A program made the translations under genes and the position numbers. The notes beneath the pieces are model-generated. The model had not been told where the DNA came from. It ran no database searches and saw only the letters and a list, made by a program, of their open reading frames with translations. Positions 8,424 to 18,097 of a stretch of 33,376 nucleotides of DNA are shown piece after piece (position 1 is the stretch's first letter; the number at the start of each line of letters is the position of its first letter). Source of the DNA: an uncultured Colwellia sp. (GTDB lineage: Bacteria > Pseudomonadota > Gammaproteobacteria > Enterobacterales > Alteromonadaceae); NCBI GenBank assembly GCA_913020705.1, contig CAJWBY010000030.1, positions 1-33,376 on the forward strand. The letters are read 5' to 3'.

Positions 8424-8440
8424 ATGTGGTATGACCACTT
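8424..8440. promoter_or_regulatory. FadR-like operator
   Basis: ATGTGGTATGACCACTT agrees with the enterobacterial FadR consensus AACTGGTCNGACCAGTT at 12 of the 16 defined positions, keeping the TGGT...GACCA core. It directly follows the predicted -10 box and covers the transcription start, a position suited to repression relieved by long-chain acyl-CoA. Other fatty-acid regulators of Alteromonadales could recognise it instead. Confidence 0.5.
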
Positions 8441-8499
8441 ACGTTAAAATGTTGAGCAGTAAAGTTAACGCTTAATAATGAATTTTTTGGAGATTAAAG

Positions 8500-10296
8500 A
8501 TGCCTGAATATAAAGCCCCAATACGTGATATAAAATTTGTAATGCAAGAGTTATTAGACAGTGACAAACACTATCAAGCGCTAGGCTACCATGATGCTAG
8601 TGAAGATATGGTCGATGCCATTATCAATGAAGCTGCAAAATTTACAGAACAGGTTATTGCACCATTGAATCAAATAGGCGACCAACAGGGCTGTACTTGG
8701 ACTGATGGCGTAGTGACTACACCAGACGGTTTTAAAGATGCCTATAATCAGTATGTTGAAGGTGGATGGCCAACATTATCTCAAAGTGAAGAATTTGGTG
8801 GGCAAGGTTTACCATACTCTCTTAATGCTTCTATCAGTGAAATGATGTCATCCGCTAATCATAGTTTTGCTATGTACCCAGGACTAAGTCATGGAGCGCA
8901 AGCAACAATTGAAGCTCATGGCACCAATGAACAAAAACAGCAATTTATGCCGAAATTAGTTGAAGGTACATGGACAGGAACTATGTGTTTAACTGAACCT
9001 CATTGTGGTACTGATTTAGGCATGTTGCGCACTAAAGCAGAACTTAACGATGATGGTAGTTATGCTATTTCGGGTACAAAAATATTTATCTCAGCTGGCG
9101 AACATGATTTATCAGACAATATTGTTCATATTGTTATCGCAAGACTTCCCGGTGCACCTGAAGGCAGTAAGGGTATTTCACTCTTCATCGTACCTAAATT
9201 TAATGTTAGCGAAGATGGTTCAATAGCAGATAGAAATGCTGTTAGCTGTGGTTCTATCGAACATAAAATGGGAATTAATGCCAATGCTACTTGTGTTATT
9301 AATTTCGATAGCGCCAAAGGTTATTTGATTGGTGAAGTTAATCGTGGCCTACATTGCATGTTTACTTTCATGAATGCAGCACGTTTAGGTGTTGCAATGG
9401 AAGGATCAGCTGCTGCTGAAGCAGCATTTCAAGGTTCACTAGCTTATGCAAAAGACCGCTTACAAATGCGTTCTATCAGTGGTGTTAAAAATCCAGAAGG
9501 CCCTGCAGATCCTATTATTGTTCACCCTGATGTACGTCGCATGCTATTGACTCAAAAGTCTATTTCTGAGGGTGGTAGAGCACTCGTTGGATATTTGTCA
9601 CAGTTAGTTGATATAACTCATGCTAGCGACAATGAAGAAGCCAAAGCTGATGCAGAGAATAAATTAGCCTTATTAACACCAATAGCAAAAGCATTCTTAA
9701 CAGAATTAGGTTTTGAATGTACCAGCCATGGTGTACAAGTATTCGGTGGGCACGGTTTTATTAAAGAATGGGGCATGGAACAGCTTTTACGCGATACTAA
9801 AATTAGTTGTATCTATGAAGGTACCACAGGTATTCAAGCGTTAGATTTATTAGCACGTAAAATTTTAGGCAGTCAGGGTCAAATTTTAAAACCATTTATG
9901 ACTGACATGGCTATGTTTTGTAAAGATAATGCCGATAACCCTGCAATGAGTGAATATGTAAATTCTTTAAATTCATATTCTAAACAGTGGCAGGTGATCA
10001 CCGGTGATGTTGGCAAAAAAGCAATGTCAAATGCAGATGAAATTGGTGGAGCATCAGTAGATTATTTGATGTTTGCAGGTTATGTTACTTTAGGTTATTT
10101 CTGGGCAAAAATGGCCTCTGTAGCGCAAAGTAAGTTAGCAGATAGTGGTGAAGATAAAGCGTTTTATGAAGCCAAAATTAAAACAGCAACGTTTTATTTT
10201 CAGCGTATTTTACCAAGAGCTCAAGGTCATGCTGCTTGTATTGAAGGCGGTGTAGATTCTATGATGGCATTAGACAGCGAAGATTTCTCATTCTAA
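8500..10296 (+). CDS. Acyl-CoA dehydrogenase, long (about 600-residue) type
   Basis: A 598-residue FAD enzyme of the acyl-CoA dehydrogenase superfamily, in the long subgroup that also includes DmdC-like enzymes and has an extra C-terminal domain (PF12806-type). The FAD/substrate loop TGTMCLTEPHCGTDLG lies around 162-177, and the GTKIFISAGEHDLSDN segment follows it. IYEGTTGIQALD carries Glu440, the position of the catalytic base. GHGFIKEWGMEQLLRD precedes it as in relatives. It introduces the 2,3-double bond in acyl-CoA with electrons to ETF. TTGGAG precedes the ATG. It is monocistronic, with its own promoter, FadR-like operator and terminator. Chain-length preference, or a methylthio-acyl substrate as in DmdC, cannot be decided here. 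Confidence 0.92.
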   Translation: MPEYKAPIRDIKFVMQELLDSDKHYQALGYHDASEDMVDAIINEAAKFTEQVIAPLNQIGDQQGCTWTDGVVTTPDGFKDAYNQYVEGGWPTLSQSEEFGGQGLPYSLNASISEMMSSANHSFAMYPGLSHGAQATIEAHGTNEQKQQFMPKLVEGTWTGTMCLTEPHCGTDLGMLRTKAELNDDGSYAISGTKIFISAGEHDLSDNIVHIVIARLPGAPEGSKGISLFIVPKFNVSEDGSIADRNAVSCGSIEHKMGINANATCVINFDSAKGYLIGEVNRGLHCMFTFMNAARLGVAMEGSAAAEAAFQGSLAYAKDRLQMRSISGVKNPEGPADPIIVHPDVRRMLLTQKSISEGGRALVGYLSQLVDITHASDNEEAKADAENKLALLTPIAKAFLTELGFECTSHGVQVFGGHGFIKEWGMEQLLRDTKISCIYEGTTGIQALDLLARKILGSQGQILKPFMTDMAMFCKDNADNPAMSEYVNSLNSYSKQWQVITGDVGKKAMSNADEIGGASVDYLMFAGYVTLGYFWAKMASVAQSKLADSGEDKAFYEAKIKTATFYFQRILPRAQGHAACIEGGVDSMMALDSEDFSF

Positions 10297-10307
10297 TCAT
10301 AGTATTT

Positions 10308-10339
10308 CTTATAACTGATTAATTAACATCAGTTATAAG
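10308..10339. repeat. Perfect 12-bp stem-loop after the acyl-CoA dehydrogenase
   Basis: CTTATAACTGAT (10308-10319) and ATCAGTTATAAG (10328-10339) are perfectly complementary around an 8-base loop, starting 11 bases past the stop. No T-run follows, and a classical terminator comes right after it, so this is an additional 3'-end structure, perhaps protecting the mRNA from exonucleases. Confidence 0.6.
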
Positions 10340-10347
10340 GTTAAATT

Positions 10348-10378
10348 AAAAGGGCTACACTTTGTGTAGTCCTTTTTT
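10348..10378 (+). terminator. Rho-independent terminator of the acyl-CoA dehydrogenase
   Basis: The arm AAAAGGGCTACAC (10348-10360), loop TTT, and GTGTAGTCC followed by TTTTTT form a strong stem with a T-run. It lies about 50 bases after the stop codon. Confidence 0.85.
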
Positions 10379-10499
10379 ATTTATGATAAGTTCGATAAAT
10401 TAACCTTAGTCAATGTGGAATTTTATTAGAAGTACCCGTAGTTTGTTGTTATGTTTATTGAATAACATTAATTTCTATAAATTATGCGGTAACTTTTTT

Positions 10500-11438
10500 A
10501 TGCAAAGTTTAGTTTCAGCTATTTTAAATCAAGTAGGCTCTGTCGTTTTAGGTAAACCTAAAGAAATACGATTGGCACTCGCATGTTTATTAGCAAAAGG
10601 TCATATCCTGATAGAAGATTTACCTGGGATGGGTAAAACCACACTTGCACAAGTATTATCCAAATCTCTCGGACTTAGTTATCAGCGAACACAATTTACC
10701 AGTGATTTATTACCTGCTGATGTAATTGGTATTTCTATATTCAATCCTGAAAGTAGAGCATTCGAACTTCATAAAGGCCCTATATTTAATCAAGTCGTAC
10801 TCAGTGATGAAATTAATCGAGCCAGTCCTAAAACACAAAGTGCTTTACTTGAAGCGATGGAAGAAAACCAAGTCAGTATTGATGGGGTAACTTACGAATT
10901 ACCACAACCCTTTTTTGTTATTGCCACACAAAACCCTTTAATGCATGCAGGAACATACCCATTACCTGAATCTCAACTTGATCGTTTTATGATGCGGATC
11001 TCTTTAGGCTTTCCTAATATTGAAGCTGAAAAACAAATTTTATCTAATGAAAGTAGCCACGTTAGTTATAAAAGTTTATTACCTTGCGTTGATACAGACA
11101 AACTCTTAGCTATGCAATTAGCCGTATCAAAAATTACGGTTTCAAATAATATTATTGAGTATGTTATCGCCTTAAGTCATGTGAGTAGACGTAAAGGTTT
11201 TGCCGGTAGACCTTTATCACCAAGAGCTGGGCAAGCCTTAGTAAGCGCAGCTAAAGCATGGGCATTTATCGAAGAACGCACCTTTGTCATTCCTGAAGAT
11301 ATTCAAACTGTATTTAGATCCGTATGTCAGCATCGACTTGAATTATCATCTACTGGCTTTGGCGAGCATGATGAAAATATATCCGAGCAAGTTATTGCAC
11401 AAGTAAATGTATTAAATCCGTTTGGTGCAAAGTTATGA
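10500..11438 (+). CDS. MoxR-family AAA+ ATPase
   Basis: A 312-residue MoxR ATPase. Walker A is GMGKTT (43-48), Walker B is in VVLSDEINRASP, then the sensor-1 segment FVIATQNPLMHAGTYPLPESQLDRF typical of the family, and GFAGRPLSPRAGQAL as sensor 2. These act as chaperone-like ATPases, usually paired with DUF58 and von-Willebrand or transglutaminase proteins. I start at 10500 (MQSLVSAIL) because the family begins there; the frame extends to 10413 but the extra 29 residues look non-native and neither start has a strong ribosome binding site. Its TGA overlaps an ATG (11435) opening a nine-codon frame, MKKGKQLTK, that ends just before the DUF58 start and may couple translation. Confidence 0.9.
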   Translation: MQSLVSAILNQVGSVVLGKPKEIRLALACLLAKGHILIEDLPGMGKTTLAQVLSKSLGLSYQRTQFTSDLLPADVIGISIFNPESRAFELHKGPIFNQVVLSDEINRASPKTQSALLEAMEENQVSIDGVTYELPQPFFVIATQNPLMHAGTYPLPESQLDRFMMRISLGFPNIEAEKQILSNESSHVSYKSLLPCVDTDKLLAMQLAVSKITVSNNIIEYVIALSHVSRRKGFAGRPLSPRAGQALVSAAKAWAFIEERTFVIPEDIQTVFRSVCQHRLELSSTGFGEHDENISEQVIAQVNVLNPFGAKL

Positions 11439-11475
11439 AGAAAGGTAAGCAATTAACAAAATAGCTGAGACGTTA

Positions 11476-12480
11476 GTGACAACTTTTATAATGCCGATAA
11501 AAAGTATTCTCAGTCGTTTCATAAAACGACGACTAAATCGATGGCTTAAGCGTCGTATTCCGCCTGCCAGTATGCATAAGTTGTCGAATCGTAATGTTTT
11601 CATCATGCCCACGCGTTTTGGTTATGTATATCTAATTTTCGTGGTTTTACTTTTTCTTTTAGCAACAAATTATCAAAATAATGTCATCATGTTATTAAGT
11701 TATTTAATGGCGAGTCTTTTTATAACGACCATGATGCATAGCTTTTATAATTTATCCGGTATTGTCCTATCAGCTGATAATAAGGCTGCTGGATATGCCA
11801 ATCAAAATATTTCCTTTCCTATAAATTTAACCGTACCTAATAAACGTGTTGATTTGAGTTTTTGTTTTGATGATCAACAAACGACTCATCTTCCTAAAAG
11901 TGTAAAAGGGGAACAAACCATTCATGTTTCTTGTCATTACGAAAATAGGGGAGTTTATAACTCTGGTAGATTAAAGGTGTGGAGTGAGTATTCTTTTGGT
12001 TTATTTATCACATGGACACGAATCGATTTTGATCACCAATGCACTGTTTATCCTGAAGCGATTACTCTCAATAATAGTAAAAATAGTTTAACAGGCAAAC
12101 CTAAAAATAATGTGAATGTAGAAACCTCAGTCTTAGAATATAAACCAGGCACTGATGAATTTTTTGAGTTGAAATCACATGTCCTTGGAGAGTCCCTTTC
12201 ACGTATTGCATGGAAACAATTTGCGAGAGGACAAGGTCTGTTAACCAAACACTATCAAAAAAACGAAGGTTCAATTCGTTGGTTAAAAATTGCAGACATG
12301 CCAAATCATGGATTAGAAAAACAGTTACAATATTTGTGCTTTTTGGTTAATGAGTACAATTATGCGGGCCAAATATTTGGTTTAGATTTAGGAATACATA
12401 AAATATATCCAGCCCAAGGTGAAAGCCACTTTAAACAGTGTTTAACAGCACTTGCTGTTTTTAAAGGGGCTCAGTCATGA
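11476..12480 (+). CDS. DUF58 domain protein
   Basis: A 334-residue membrane-associated protein. A very basic N-terminus (RFIKRRLNRWLKRR) precedes two adjacent transmembrane segments at about 50-67 and 70-90. The C-terminal half holds the DUF58 signature ELKSHVLGESLSRIAWKQFAR, equivalent to the usual YxxGDxxRxIxWKxxAR motif. The start is a GTG at 11476; an in-frame ATG at 11491 is an alternative and neither has a clear ribosome binding site. The stop overlaps the next gene's ATG (ATGA), indicating translational coupling. DUF58 proteins almost always accompany MoxR, as here, and probably form a complex acting at the envelope; the biochemical role is unsettled. Confidence 0.88.
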   Translation: MTTFIMPIKSILSRFIKRRLNRWLKRRIPPASMHKLSNRNVFIMPTRFGYVYLIFVVLLFLLATNYQNNVIMLLSYLMASLFITTMMHSFYNLSGIVLSADNKAAGYANQNISFPINLTVPNKRVDLSFCFDDQQTTHLPKSVKGEQTIHVSCHYENRGVYNSGRLKVWSEYSFGLFITWTRIDFDHQCTVYPEAITLNNSKNSLTGKPKNNVNVETSVLEYKPGTDEFFELKSHVLGESLSRIAWKQFARGQGLLTKHYQKNEGSIRWLKIADMPNHGLEKQLQYLCFLVNEYNYAGQIFGLDLGIHKIYPAQGESHFKQCLTALAVFKGAQS

Positions 12481-14516
12481 TTTCTGGTACCGCGTTACCA
12501 TTTGAGCGTAAAATATCTATTCAAAATGCTTGGGCATTATTGGTATGTCAGCTCCTTAGTTTATTGTTACTGGTAAACGAGTTAACTGGCTGGATGTTAG
12601 CCATTATAGGTTTATGTCTATGTTGGAGAACATTAGCCTTTATTAAACCTACACAGAAACCTCACCGAATAATTTTGTTATTAATAGCTTGTTCTGGATG
12701 TATTGCTATAGCAATAACGGGTAAACAACTTGGTGTATTACTTAGTATGTTGCATCTACTTTGTTTTGCTTATGCGCTTAAAAGTTTAGAGATGAATTCG
12801 CGTAAAGATTTTTATCAGATTATATTATTGGGAATTTTCATACTTGCCTCGGTACTTATATTTTCACAATCGTTATTGATATCTTTATTCGTCTTTTGTT
12901 TACTCCTTCTAAACTTGAGTATTTTGTTAACATATTTTTATCCAAGAAAAAATATGAGAAAGCCACTTATTCAAAGTACTAAAATGGCACTCCAAAGTAT
13001 TCCTCTTGCTATCGTGTTATTTATATTTTTCCCTCGATTAGCGCCGTTCTGGGAAGTGCCTTCTTCAAAATCGGCTCAAACAGGTTTATCAGAAAGTGTT
13101 ACTCCTGGGGGAATTGCCGAACTAGCCAGATCTTCAGCGCTTGCCTTTAGAGTAAATTTTTTAAGCGCTATACCACAATATAATCAATTGTATTGGCGTG
13201 CGATGGTGATGGATGATTTTGATGGTCGGACGTGGAGGCAAAGTAAAAAAAGTTATCTTATTCGCCAAACAAAATCTAGTTCGTTTACTAGAGATATACC
13301 AACGTTAGTTGGAGATAAAACACATTATCAAGTGATGTTAGAGCCAAGCTATCAGCGTTGGCTCTTTTCTTTAGCTGTAGTAAATCAAAAAAACTTAGAG
13401 AGCACTCAACTTAATATTTTATCCTTACCTAATTATACGATTAAAAGCAGCAAACCTATAAGTCAAACTTCAAGCTACGAAGTTACGAGTTATACCCGTT
13501 CATTACTTAACTCACCATTAAGTTACGATGAAAGGGAAAAAACCTTACATATACCTTCGAATAATAACCCCAAATTACATGCAGAAGGCAGACGACTAAA
13601 GCTGAAATATCCGGATGAGATTCAACGAGCACAAGCTATTTTAGATATGATTAGAGAGGATGATTTCCATTACACGTTAACACCGCCGTTGTTGTCAGGT
13701 CATGAATTAGACCAATTTTTCTATGATTCGAAAAAAGGATTTTGTGTGCATTATGCTAGTGCCTTCACTTTTATGATGCGAGCTTCTGGTACGCCTGCAA
13801 GGTTAGTCACCGGATATTTAGGAGGCGAATACAATAAGCAAAGTGGCCATTTGAGTATTTATCAATATGATGCGCATGCATGGTCAGAAATTTGGGTAAA
13901 TGATAAAGGTTGGGTAAGAGTTGACCCTACAGCTGCAGTTCACCCAGAAAGGGTTGAGAGCGGACTTTCTAATACGATGCAACAAGAGAGTTTATTTAAT
14001 AACGATCTGCTTAGCTTACATCGTTATAAACATCTTGCTTGGATAAATTCCATTCGGTTACAGCTTGATGCTCTAGATTATCAATGGACACGTTTGGTTT
14101 TAGGTTATTCATCTAAAAAGCAATACGATCTAATCACCAGATGGTTCGGACATTTTAACGTTTGGAAAGTTGGAGGGATTATTGGGGGAGCTTTGGTGTT
14201 AATGATTTCGATGATGTGGCTAGTAAATATAAGAAAATCTAAGAAAAAACCTTTAGATAAATGGTTAGTTCAATATCAGAAAACGTTAACTCTGTTAAAA
14301 GGTAAAGGGGTAGAAAAACCAGCAACTATGCCTGCAAGTGAATTTTCAATCGTTGTTTCTCAACAATTCCCTTTGTTAAGCAGCAATTTTTCGGTTTACA
14401 CACAATGTTTTGAAGCATTAATGTATCAAAATTTAACCTCAGCATATCAAGATGAGTATTTGAATAAAATGAATCAATACCATCATCAGATAATAAAACA
14501 GCTGAAAAAAATCTAG
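12477..14516 (+). CDS. TgpA-like membrane transglutaminase (DUF3488-transglutaminase core-DUF4129)
   Basis: A 679-residue inner-membrane protein. About five to six transmembrane helices occupy residues 15-190 (DUF3488/TgpA N-terminal part). A periplasmic transglutaminase-like domain follows with the catalytic triad visible: Cys423 in GFCVHYASAF, His467 in DAHAWSEIWV and Asp483 in RVDPTAA. One transmembrane helix at about 562-580 precedes a cytoplasmic DUF4129-type tail. It resembles Pseudomonas TgpA, an essential protein there, and belongs to the MoxR-DUF58-TgpA trio that is common in gammaproteobacteria. The ATG overlaps the DUF58 stop. The physiological substrate is unknown. Confidence 0.92.
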   Translation: MISGTALPFERKISIQNAWALLVCQLLSLLLLVNELTGWMLAIIGLCLCWRTLAFIKPTQKPHRIILLLIACSGCIAIAITGKQLGVLLSMLHLLCFAYALKSLEMNSRKDFYQIILLGIFILASVLIFSQSLLISLFVFCLLLLNLSILLTYFYPRKNMRKPLIQSTKMALQSIPLAIVLFIFFPRLAPFWEVPSSKSAQTGLSESVTPGGIAELARSSALAFRVNFLSAIPQYNQLYWRAMVMDDFDGRTWRQSKKSYLIRQTKSSSFTRDIPTLVGDKTHYQVMLEPSYQRWLFSLAVVNQKNLESTQLNILSLPNYTIKSSKPISQTSSYEVTSYTRSLLNSPLSYDEREKTLHIPSNNNPKLHAEGRRLKLKYPDEIQRAQAILDMIREDDFHYTLTPPLLSGHELDQFFYDSKKGFCVHYASAFTFMMRASGTPARLVTGYLGGEYNKQSGHLSIYQYDAHAWSEIWVNDKGWVRVDPTAAVHPERVESGLSNTMQQESLFNNDLLSLHRYKHLAWINSIRLQLDALDYQWTRLVLGYSSKKQYDLITRWFGHFNVWKVGGIIGGALVLMISMMWLVNIRKSKKKPLDKWLVQYQKTLTLLKGKGVEKPATMPASEFSIVVSQQFPLLSSNFSVYTQCFEALMYQNLTSAYQDEYLNKMNQYHHQIIKQLKKI

Positions 14517-14612
14517 GTCATTTTAAAACGAATAGTCTTAAATGAAGGATTCATACGTTACTGATATAAATAGAGAATAATAGAAAAGTGATTAGAGGTG
14601 ATGAATTTATAC

Positions 14613-14643
14613 AAAAAAGGCTTTGAATGAATCAAAGCCTTTT
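14613..14643. terminator. Bidirectional terminator between tgpA-like gene and TonB receptor
   Basis: AAAAGGCTTTGA (14615-14626), loop ATGAA, and TCAAAGCCTTTT (14632-14643) form a perfect 12-bp stem. It has A-runs and T-runs on both sides (AAAAAAGG on the left), so it can end both convergent transcripts. It lies 97 bases after the transglutaminase stop and 45 bases after the receptor stop. Confidence 0.9.
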
Positions 14644-14688
14644 AACTATTTCATATAATACTTTTATTACAAAGTTTTATTTAGATTT

Positions 14689-17600
14689 TTAGAATTTGTA
14701 GCTTACACCTACTTTCATTTGCCAGCCTGAAGAGCTGAGGTTGGTTCCAGAATAGTTTCGAGTATCAGCGCCATTATAGATATTATCAATTTTATACCTT
14801 CCGTCATCAGTTAACCCGCTTAAGTCATAAATATCTTGATTAGCAAATCTAAGATTTTTTTCAACGCCCCAATCATCATTTAGAAGATTGGCGAAGTTAT
14901 CTATCATTAAGAAGACTTCACCTTTATGCTCTTTTGAAAAACCAGGGATTTGCTGCTTGATACTTAAATCCATGGTGGTAACCCAAGGTTGAGTGCCCGA
15001 ATTACGGTCGAGTATTTGACCTCGTTCACTAATACCAGCACGATTTAACAATACTTCAAGTTGTTCCCAACTTAGACCTGACTCATCCCATGCGACATTT
15101 GGATCGTCTGCACCTGTTGGAATGTAAGCTAAGTAAGCGCTGCTTGAATAGAATTCATCTGTATCACCTAAATCACTCATTCTGTATGTGTCCATTGTCC
15201 AGCTAAATGGACGGCCAGAGCGACGTTCAAAGAATAAATTAATATTAGTATTGTAACCAGCAAATAATTCAGTCTCATAACCGAAATTAATTTTTAAGCT
15301 GTGTTCTACTTCATAACTACCACGAGCAGCAAGATCTTGATTACGACTTTTTACAACATTATGTTTATAGTTACCATCCGCAGAAGATGCTGAGCCGGTA
15401 TGATTTTCTTCGACATCTTGATGAGCATAAGAGATTGTTGCACTTATACCATTATCCCAACGTTTTGCTAATGCTGTAGATAAAATGATTGAACGGCCAT
15501 CATCTTTAGCATTAGTCATTTGAATATCATAGTTATCTTCTAGATCACCCGAGTAACGATTATCATAAATAAGACGCTCACCATCGGCAGCTGTTATAGG
15601 GTTAACCATGGCTGTATTCGTCCAAACAGCTTCATTTTCTTTAACATGGTACATTAACTCAGTTGACCAATTAAAGTTGTCACCTAACCCTGCAATATCG
15701 AAGCTGTAATCAGCGGCAATCCTAGCACGCCAGCTTGAAGGTAGTTTAAAGTTAGGGTCAGTATAGTCAACACTACCAGCACCTTTTTCTAAAGAATCCA
15801 CAATTGGTTGTGGTACAGCAAGACTAGGGTCTACTGTGTTATTGCCGAAGTAATCATTAATAACACTATTGTTTGCGCCAACTAAAGTAAGACCATCTTT
15901 TTGAAACGGGTTATTATACCAAACATTTGGAATACCGCCTTGAAAGCGACCAACACCTGCAGATAAAGTTAAATCTTCTGTTGTTATCCATTCAACATTG
16001 ATACGCGGTAAAATAATGTCTAAACCGTCAAGGTTTTCTTGGTTATTGTAGCCATATTCTTCTTCAAATGCGGCGTTAAGCATTGGTTTTTCACTTGAAG
16101 ACAAGCGCTCATAACGCACACCTGCGGTAACAATAACATCATCAGTTAAATAGAAAGTATCTTCGACATAAAGTGACAGTTGAGCACGGGATACGTCGTA
16201 GGCGAGGTCATTAACATCACCTGAATAGGCATTTTGATAACTAAAATTGTATTGGCCTAAATTACCACTTTCAAAATCACTTAATGTATCAAATTCCCAA
16301 GAACCAAGTGAATTTTCACCATATAAATTATACAAGCTTAAATCTTCGTATTGTATACCGAAATTAATCTCGTGGTCTTCTAGCAAATAAGTACCACTTA
16401 GTGACAACGTAAGATTTGTGTTTTCTGCAACGTTAGCATGGCGGTTAGAATCTTGACCAAATACAAAAGAAGGATCACGACTACCCGTAGTATGAACAGT
16501 TACTTGGCCAATATCACTGTTGGTAATACTTTTAGCGACAACATCTTTATAGCTTATGCCTATTTCAGTACTGAAATTTTCGTTCCAGTCTGAGTATATT
16601 TTTGTGGCAATGTTATTAACTTTAGTTGCAAAATTATAGCGATTAGATAGTAGGTTAAGTGTGTTTCCACCAGAAGGAGAGCCTCTTTCTGCTTGATCAT
16701 CCTGCCATTGATAAGTAAAGTCTAATCGGTGGTTATCATTAATATTCCAGCTTAATTTAGCTAATAAGGCTTCATTCGTATTTTCAGGTGCTCCACCTAT
16801 TGAATCGGTGCGACCATAAACATCGCTAAGAATTCTAGTGAACTCATCAAACTCCCCTTGGGTAATATTAAATTCGTTATCAGCCCCAGTGCCTTCCAAA
16901 CCGTAACTAAAATCTGATTTACTAGACCAATTTGAATAGTTTACAAAGAAAAATAATTTATCTTCAATAATCGGCCCTGCTGCGTTAAAGCCAAATCGTG
17001 TTTGAGTTTTAATAGGCTTTACGGTACTTGTTTCAAACGTTTTATGGTCATCACTGTCTAAAACATTATAAACGGTATCAATTTTTTGCACATCACCAGC
17101 CATATCTGGTGTTGATGTTTCAGCAAAGCCTGAAAATTTAAACTCATTAGTACCTGATTTTGTTACGGCATTAATCGTACCTCCGCCAAAATTACCCTTT
17201 GCAGCGGAGAAAGGTGAAACATCGACAGAAATTTGTTCAATAGCATCTAACGATATTGGTGGTTGTTCAGTAGGGTAACCACCAAAATTCAGACCGAAAT
17301 CATCATTTTGACCAATACCATCAACAGTTAAGCTGTTAGTTCTAGGGTTGTTACCGGCAATAACTAACTCACCATTACCATTAATACTCGCCAATGGATT
17401 TAAACGAGCAACATCTTTAATATCACGGTTAAAACTAGGGATTTTTTGAATTAAGTCAGCACCAAACACACTGTTGGAACCGCCAGATGTTTGTAAAAAC
17501 TGTGAACCAGTAACTTGAATACGCTCAATGCTGTCTTCTTGAAGTTGCTCACTGATGCGGTGTGTATCACCTAAATTTAGAAATATATTATCTAACGTAG

Positions 17601-17877
17601 TATCACTAAAAGTGTCTGAGTCAATAATAACGGTATATGGCCCACCAACACGTAGACCTTTAGCGGTAAAATTACCTGAATCGTTAGTCACAAATTCACG
17701 ACTAGTTTTAGAAGGCTCATGAATGACAGTAATTTTTACGTTAGTGGCAGCTTCGCCTGTTGGACTCAGTATTTTACCACGCATAGATGACGAGGTATCA
17801 GCAGCCATTGCTGAAGTTGATAAGCCAACTGCAATAACAATTGCGCTAGCTATTTTTGATAATTTTGGTTTGTTCAT
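14689..17877 (-). CDS. Oar-type TonB-dependent outer-membrane receptor
   Basis: A 1062-residue TonB-dependent receptor. A signal peptide ends at AMA (cleavage after residue 25). A carboxypeptidase-regulatory-like beta-sandwich (about 30-105: MRGKILSPTGEAATNVKITV, then NFTAKGLRVGGPYTV) marks the Oar subgroup. The plug domain follows IERIQVTGSQ (about 117-126), and a long beta-barrel ends with the terminal Phe in QMKVGVSYKF. It should import a large or scarce substrate across the outer membrane using TonB energy. It is divergent from transketolase across a 324-base region with two RutR-like palindromes, one of which can provide its -35 box. I infer a nucleic-acid-derived substrate, but only from this context. 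It has its own terminator. Confidence 0.92.
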   Translation of the reverse strand: MNKPKLSKIASAIVIAVGLSTSAMAADTSSSMRGKILSPTGEAATNVKITVIHEPSKTSREFVTNDSGNFTAKGLRVGGPYTVIIDSDTFSDTTLDNIFLNLGDTHRISEQLQEDSIERIQVTGSQFLQTSGGSNSVFGADLIQKIPSFNRDIKDVARLNPLASINGNGELVIAGNNPRTNSLTVDGIGQNDDFGLNFGGYPTEQPPISLDAIEQISVDVSPFSAAKGNFGGGTINAVTKSGTNEFKFSGFAETSTPDMAGDVQKIDTVYNVLDSDDHKTFETSTVKPIKTQTRFGFNAAGPIIEDKLFFFVNYSNWSSKSDFSYGLEGTGADNEFNITQGEFDEFTRILSDVYGRTDSIGGAPENTNEALLAKLSWNINDNHRLDFTYQWQDDQAERGSPSGGNTLNLLSNRYNFATKVNNIATKIYSDWNENFSTEIGISYKDVVAKSITNSDIGQVTVHTTGSRDPSFVFGQDSNRHANVAENTNLTLSLSGTYLLEDHEINFGIQYEDLSLYNLYGENSLGSWEFDTLSDFESGNLGQYNFSYQNAYSGDVNDLAYDVSRAQLSLYVEDTFYLTDDVIVTAGVRYERLSSSEKPMLNAAFEEEYGYNNQENLDGLDIILPRINVEWITTEDLTLSAGVGRFQGGIPNVWYNNPFQKDGLTLVGANNSVINDYFGNNTVDPSLAVPQPIVDSLEKGAGSVDYTDPNFKLPSSWRARIAADYSFDIAGLGDNFNWSTELMYHVKENEAVWTNTAMVNPITAADGERLIYDNRYSGDLEDNYDIQMTNAKDDGRSIILSTALAKRWDNGISATISYAHQDVEENHTGSASSADGNYKHNVVKSRNQDLAARGSYEVEHSLKINFGYETELFAGYNTNINLFFERRSGRPFSWTMDTYRMSDLGDTDEFYSSSAYLAYIPTGADDPNVAWDESGLSWEQLEVLLNRAGISERGQILDRNSGTQPWVTTMDLSIKQQIPGFSKEHKGEVFLMIDNFANLLNDDWGVEKNLRFANQDIYDLSGLTDDGRYKIDNIYNGADTRNYSGTNLSSSGWQMKVGVSYKF

Positions 17878-18097
17878 CTTATATTTATTCCCACAAGTAT
17901 TTTAAAAAGAACCAACGTTACTTTTAACCTTTCATATTCAAATGTCAGCGATACGTTAATTCTGTTTATCTCTATCAGTAATCAATGTTCTAAATAATTG
18001 TTCTTGCTCTTAAGCCTTATCCAGCAATAGTTTTTAGTATTTTTCTACTATTGAGCAGCATTGTTTTTGTATGGAGACATTATTAAATTAATACTTT

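Larger units (their letters stand above)
8087..8499. other. Divergent intergenic region between nitroreductase and acyl-CoA dehydrogenase
   Basis: This 413-base AT-rich region separates two divergent transcription units. The right end holds a promoter and a FadR-like palindrome for the acyl-CoA dehydrogenase. Within it an inverted pair, CTATTCGA (8287-8294) and TCGAATAG (8365-8372), lies about 70 bases apart and could be two half-sites of an unidentified regulator. No convincing small gene is visible. I could not place a strong promoter for the minus-strand genes. Confidence 0.6.

Noticed and set aside
10413..10499. Longer N-terminus for the MoxR ATPase
   Set aside because: The added 29 residues are hydrophobic and unlike the family, whose usual beginning coincides with the ATG at 10500.
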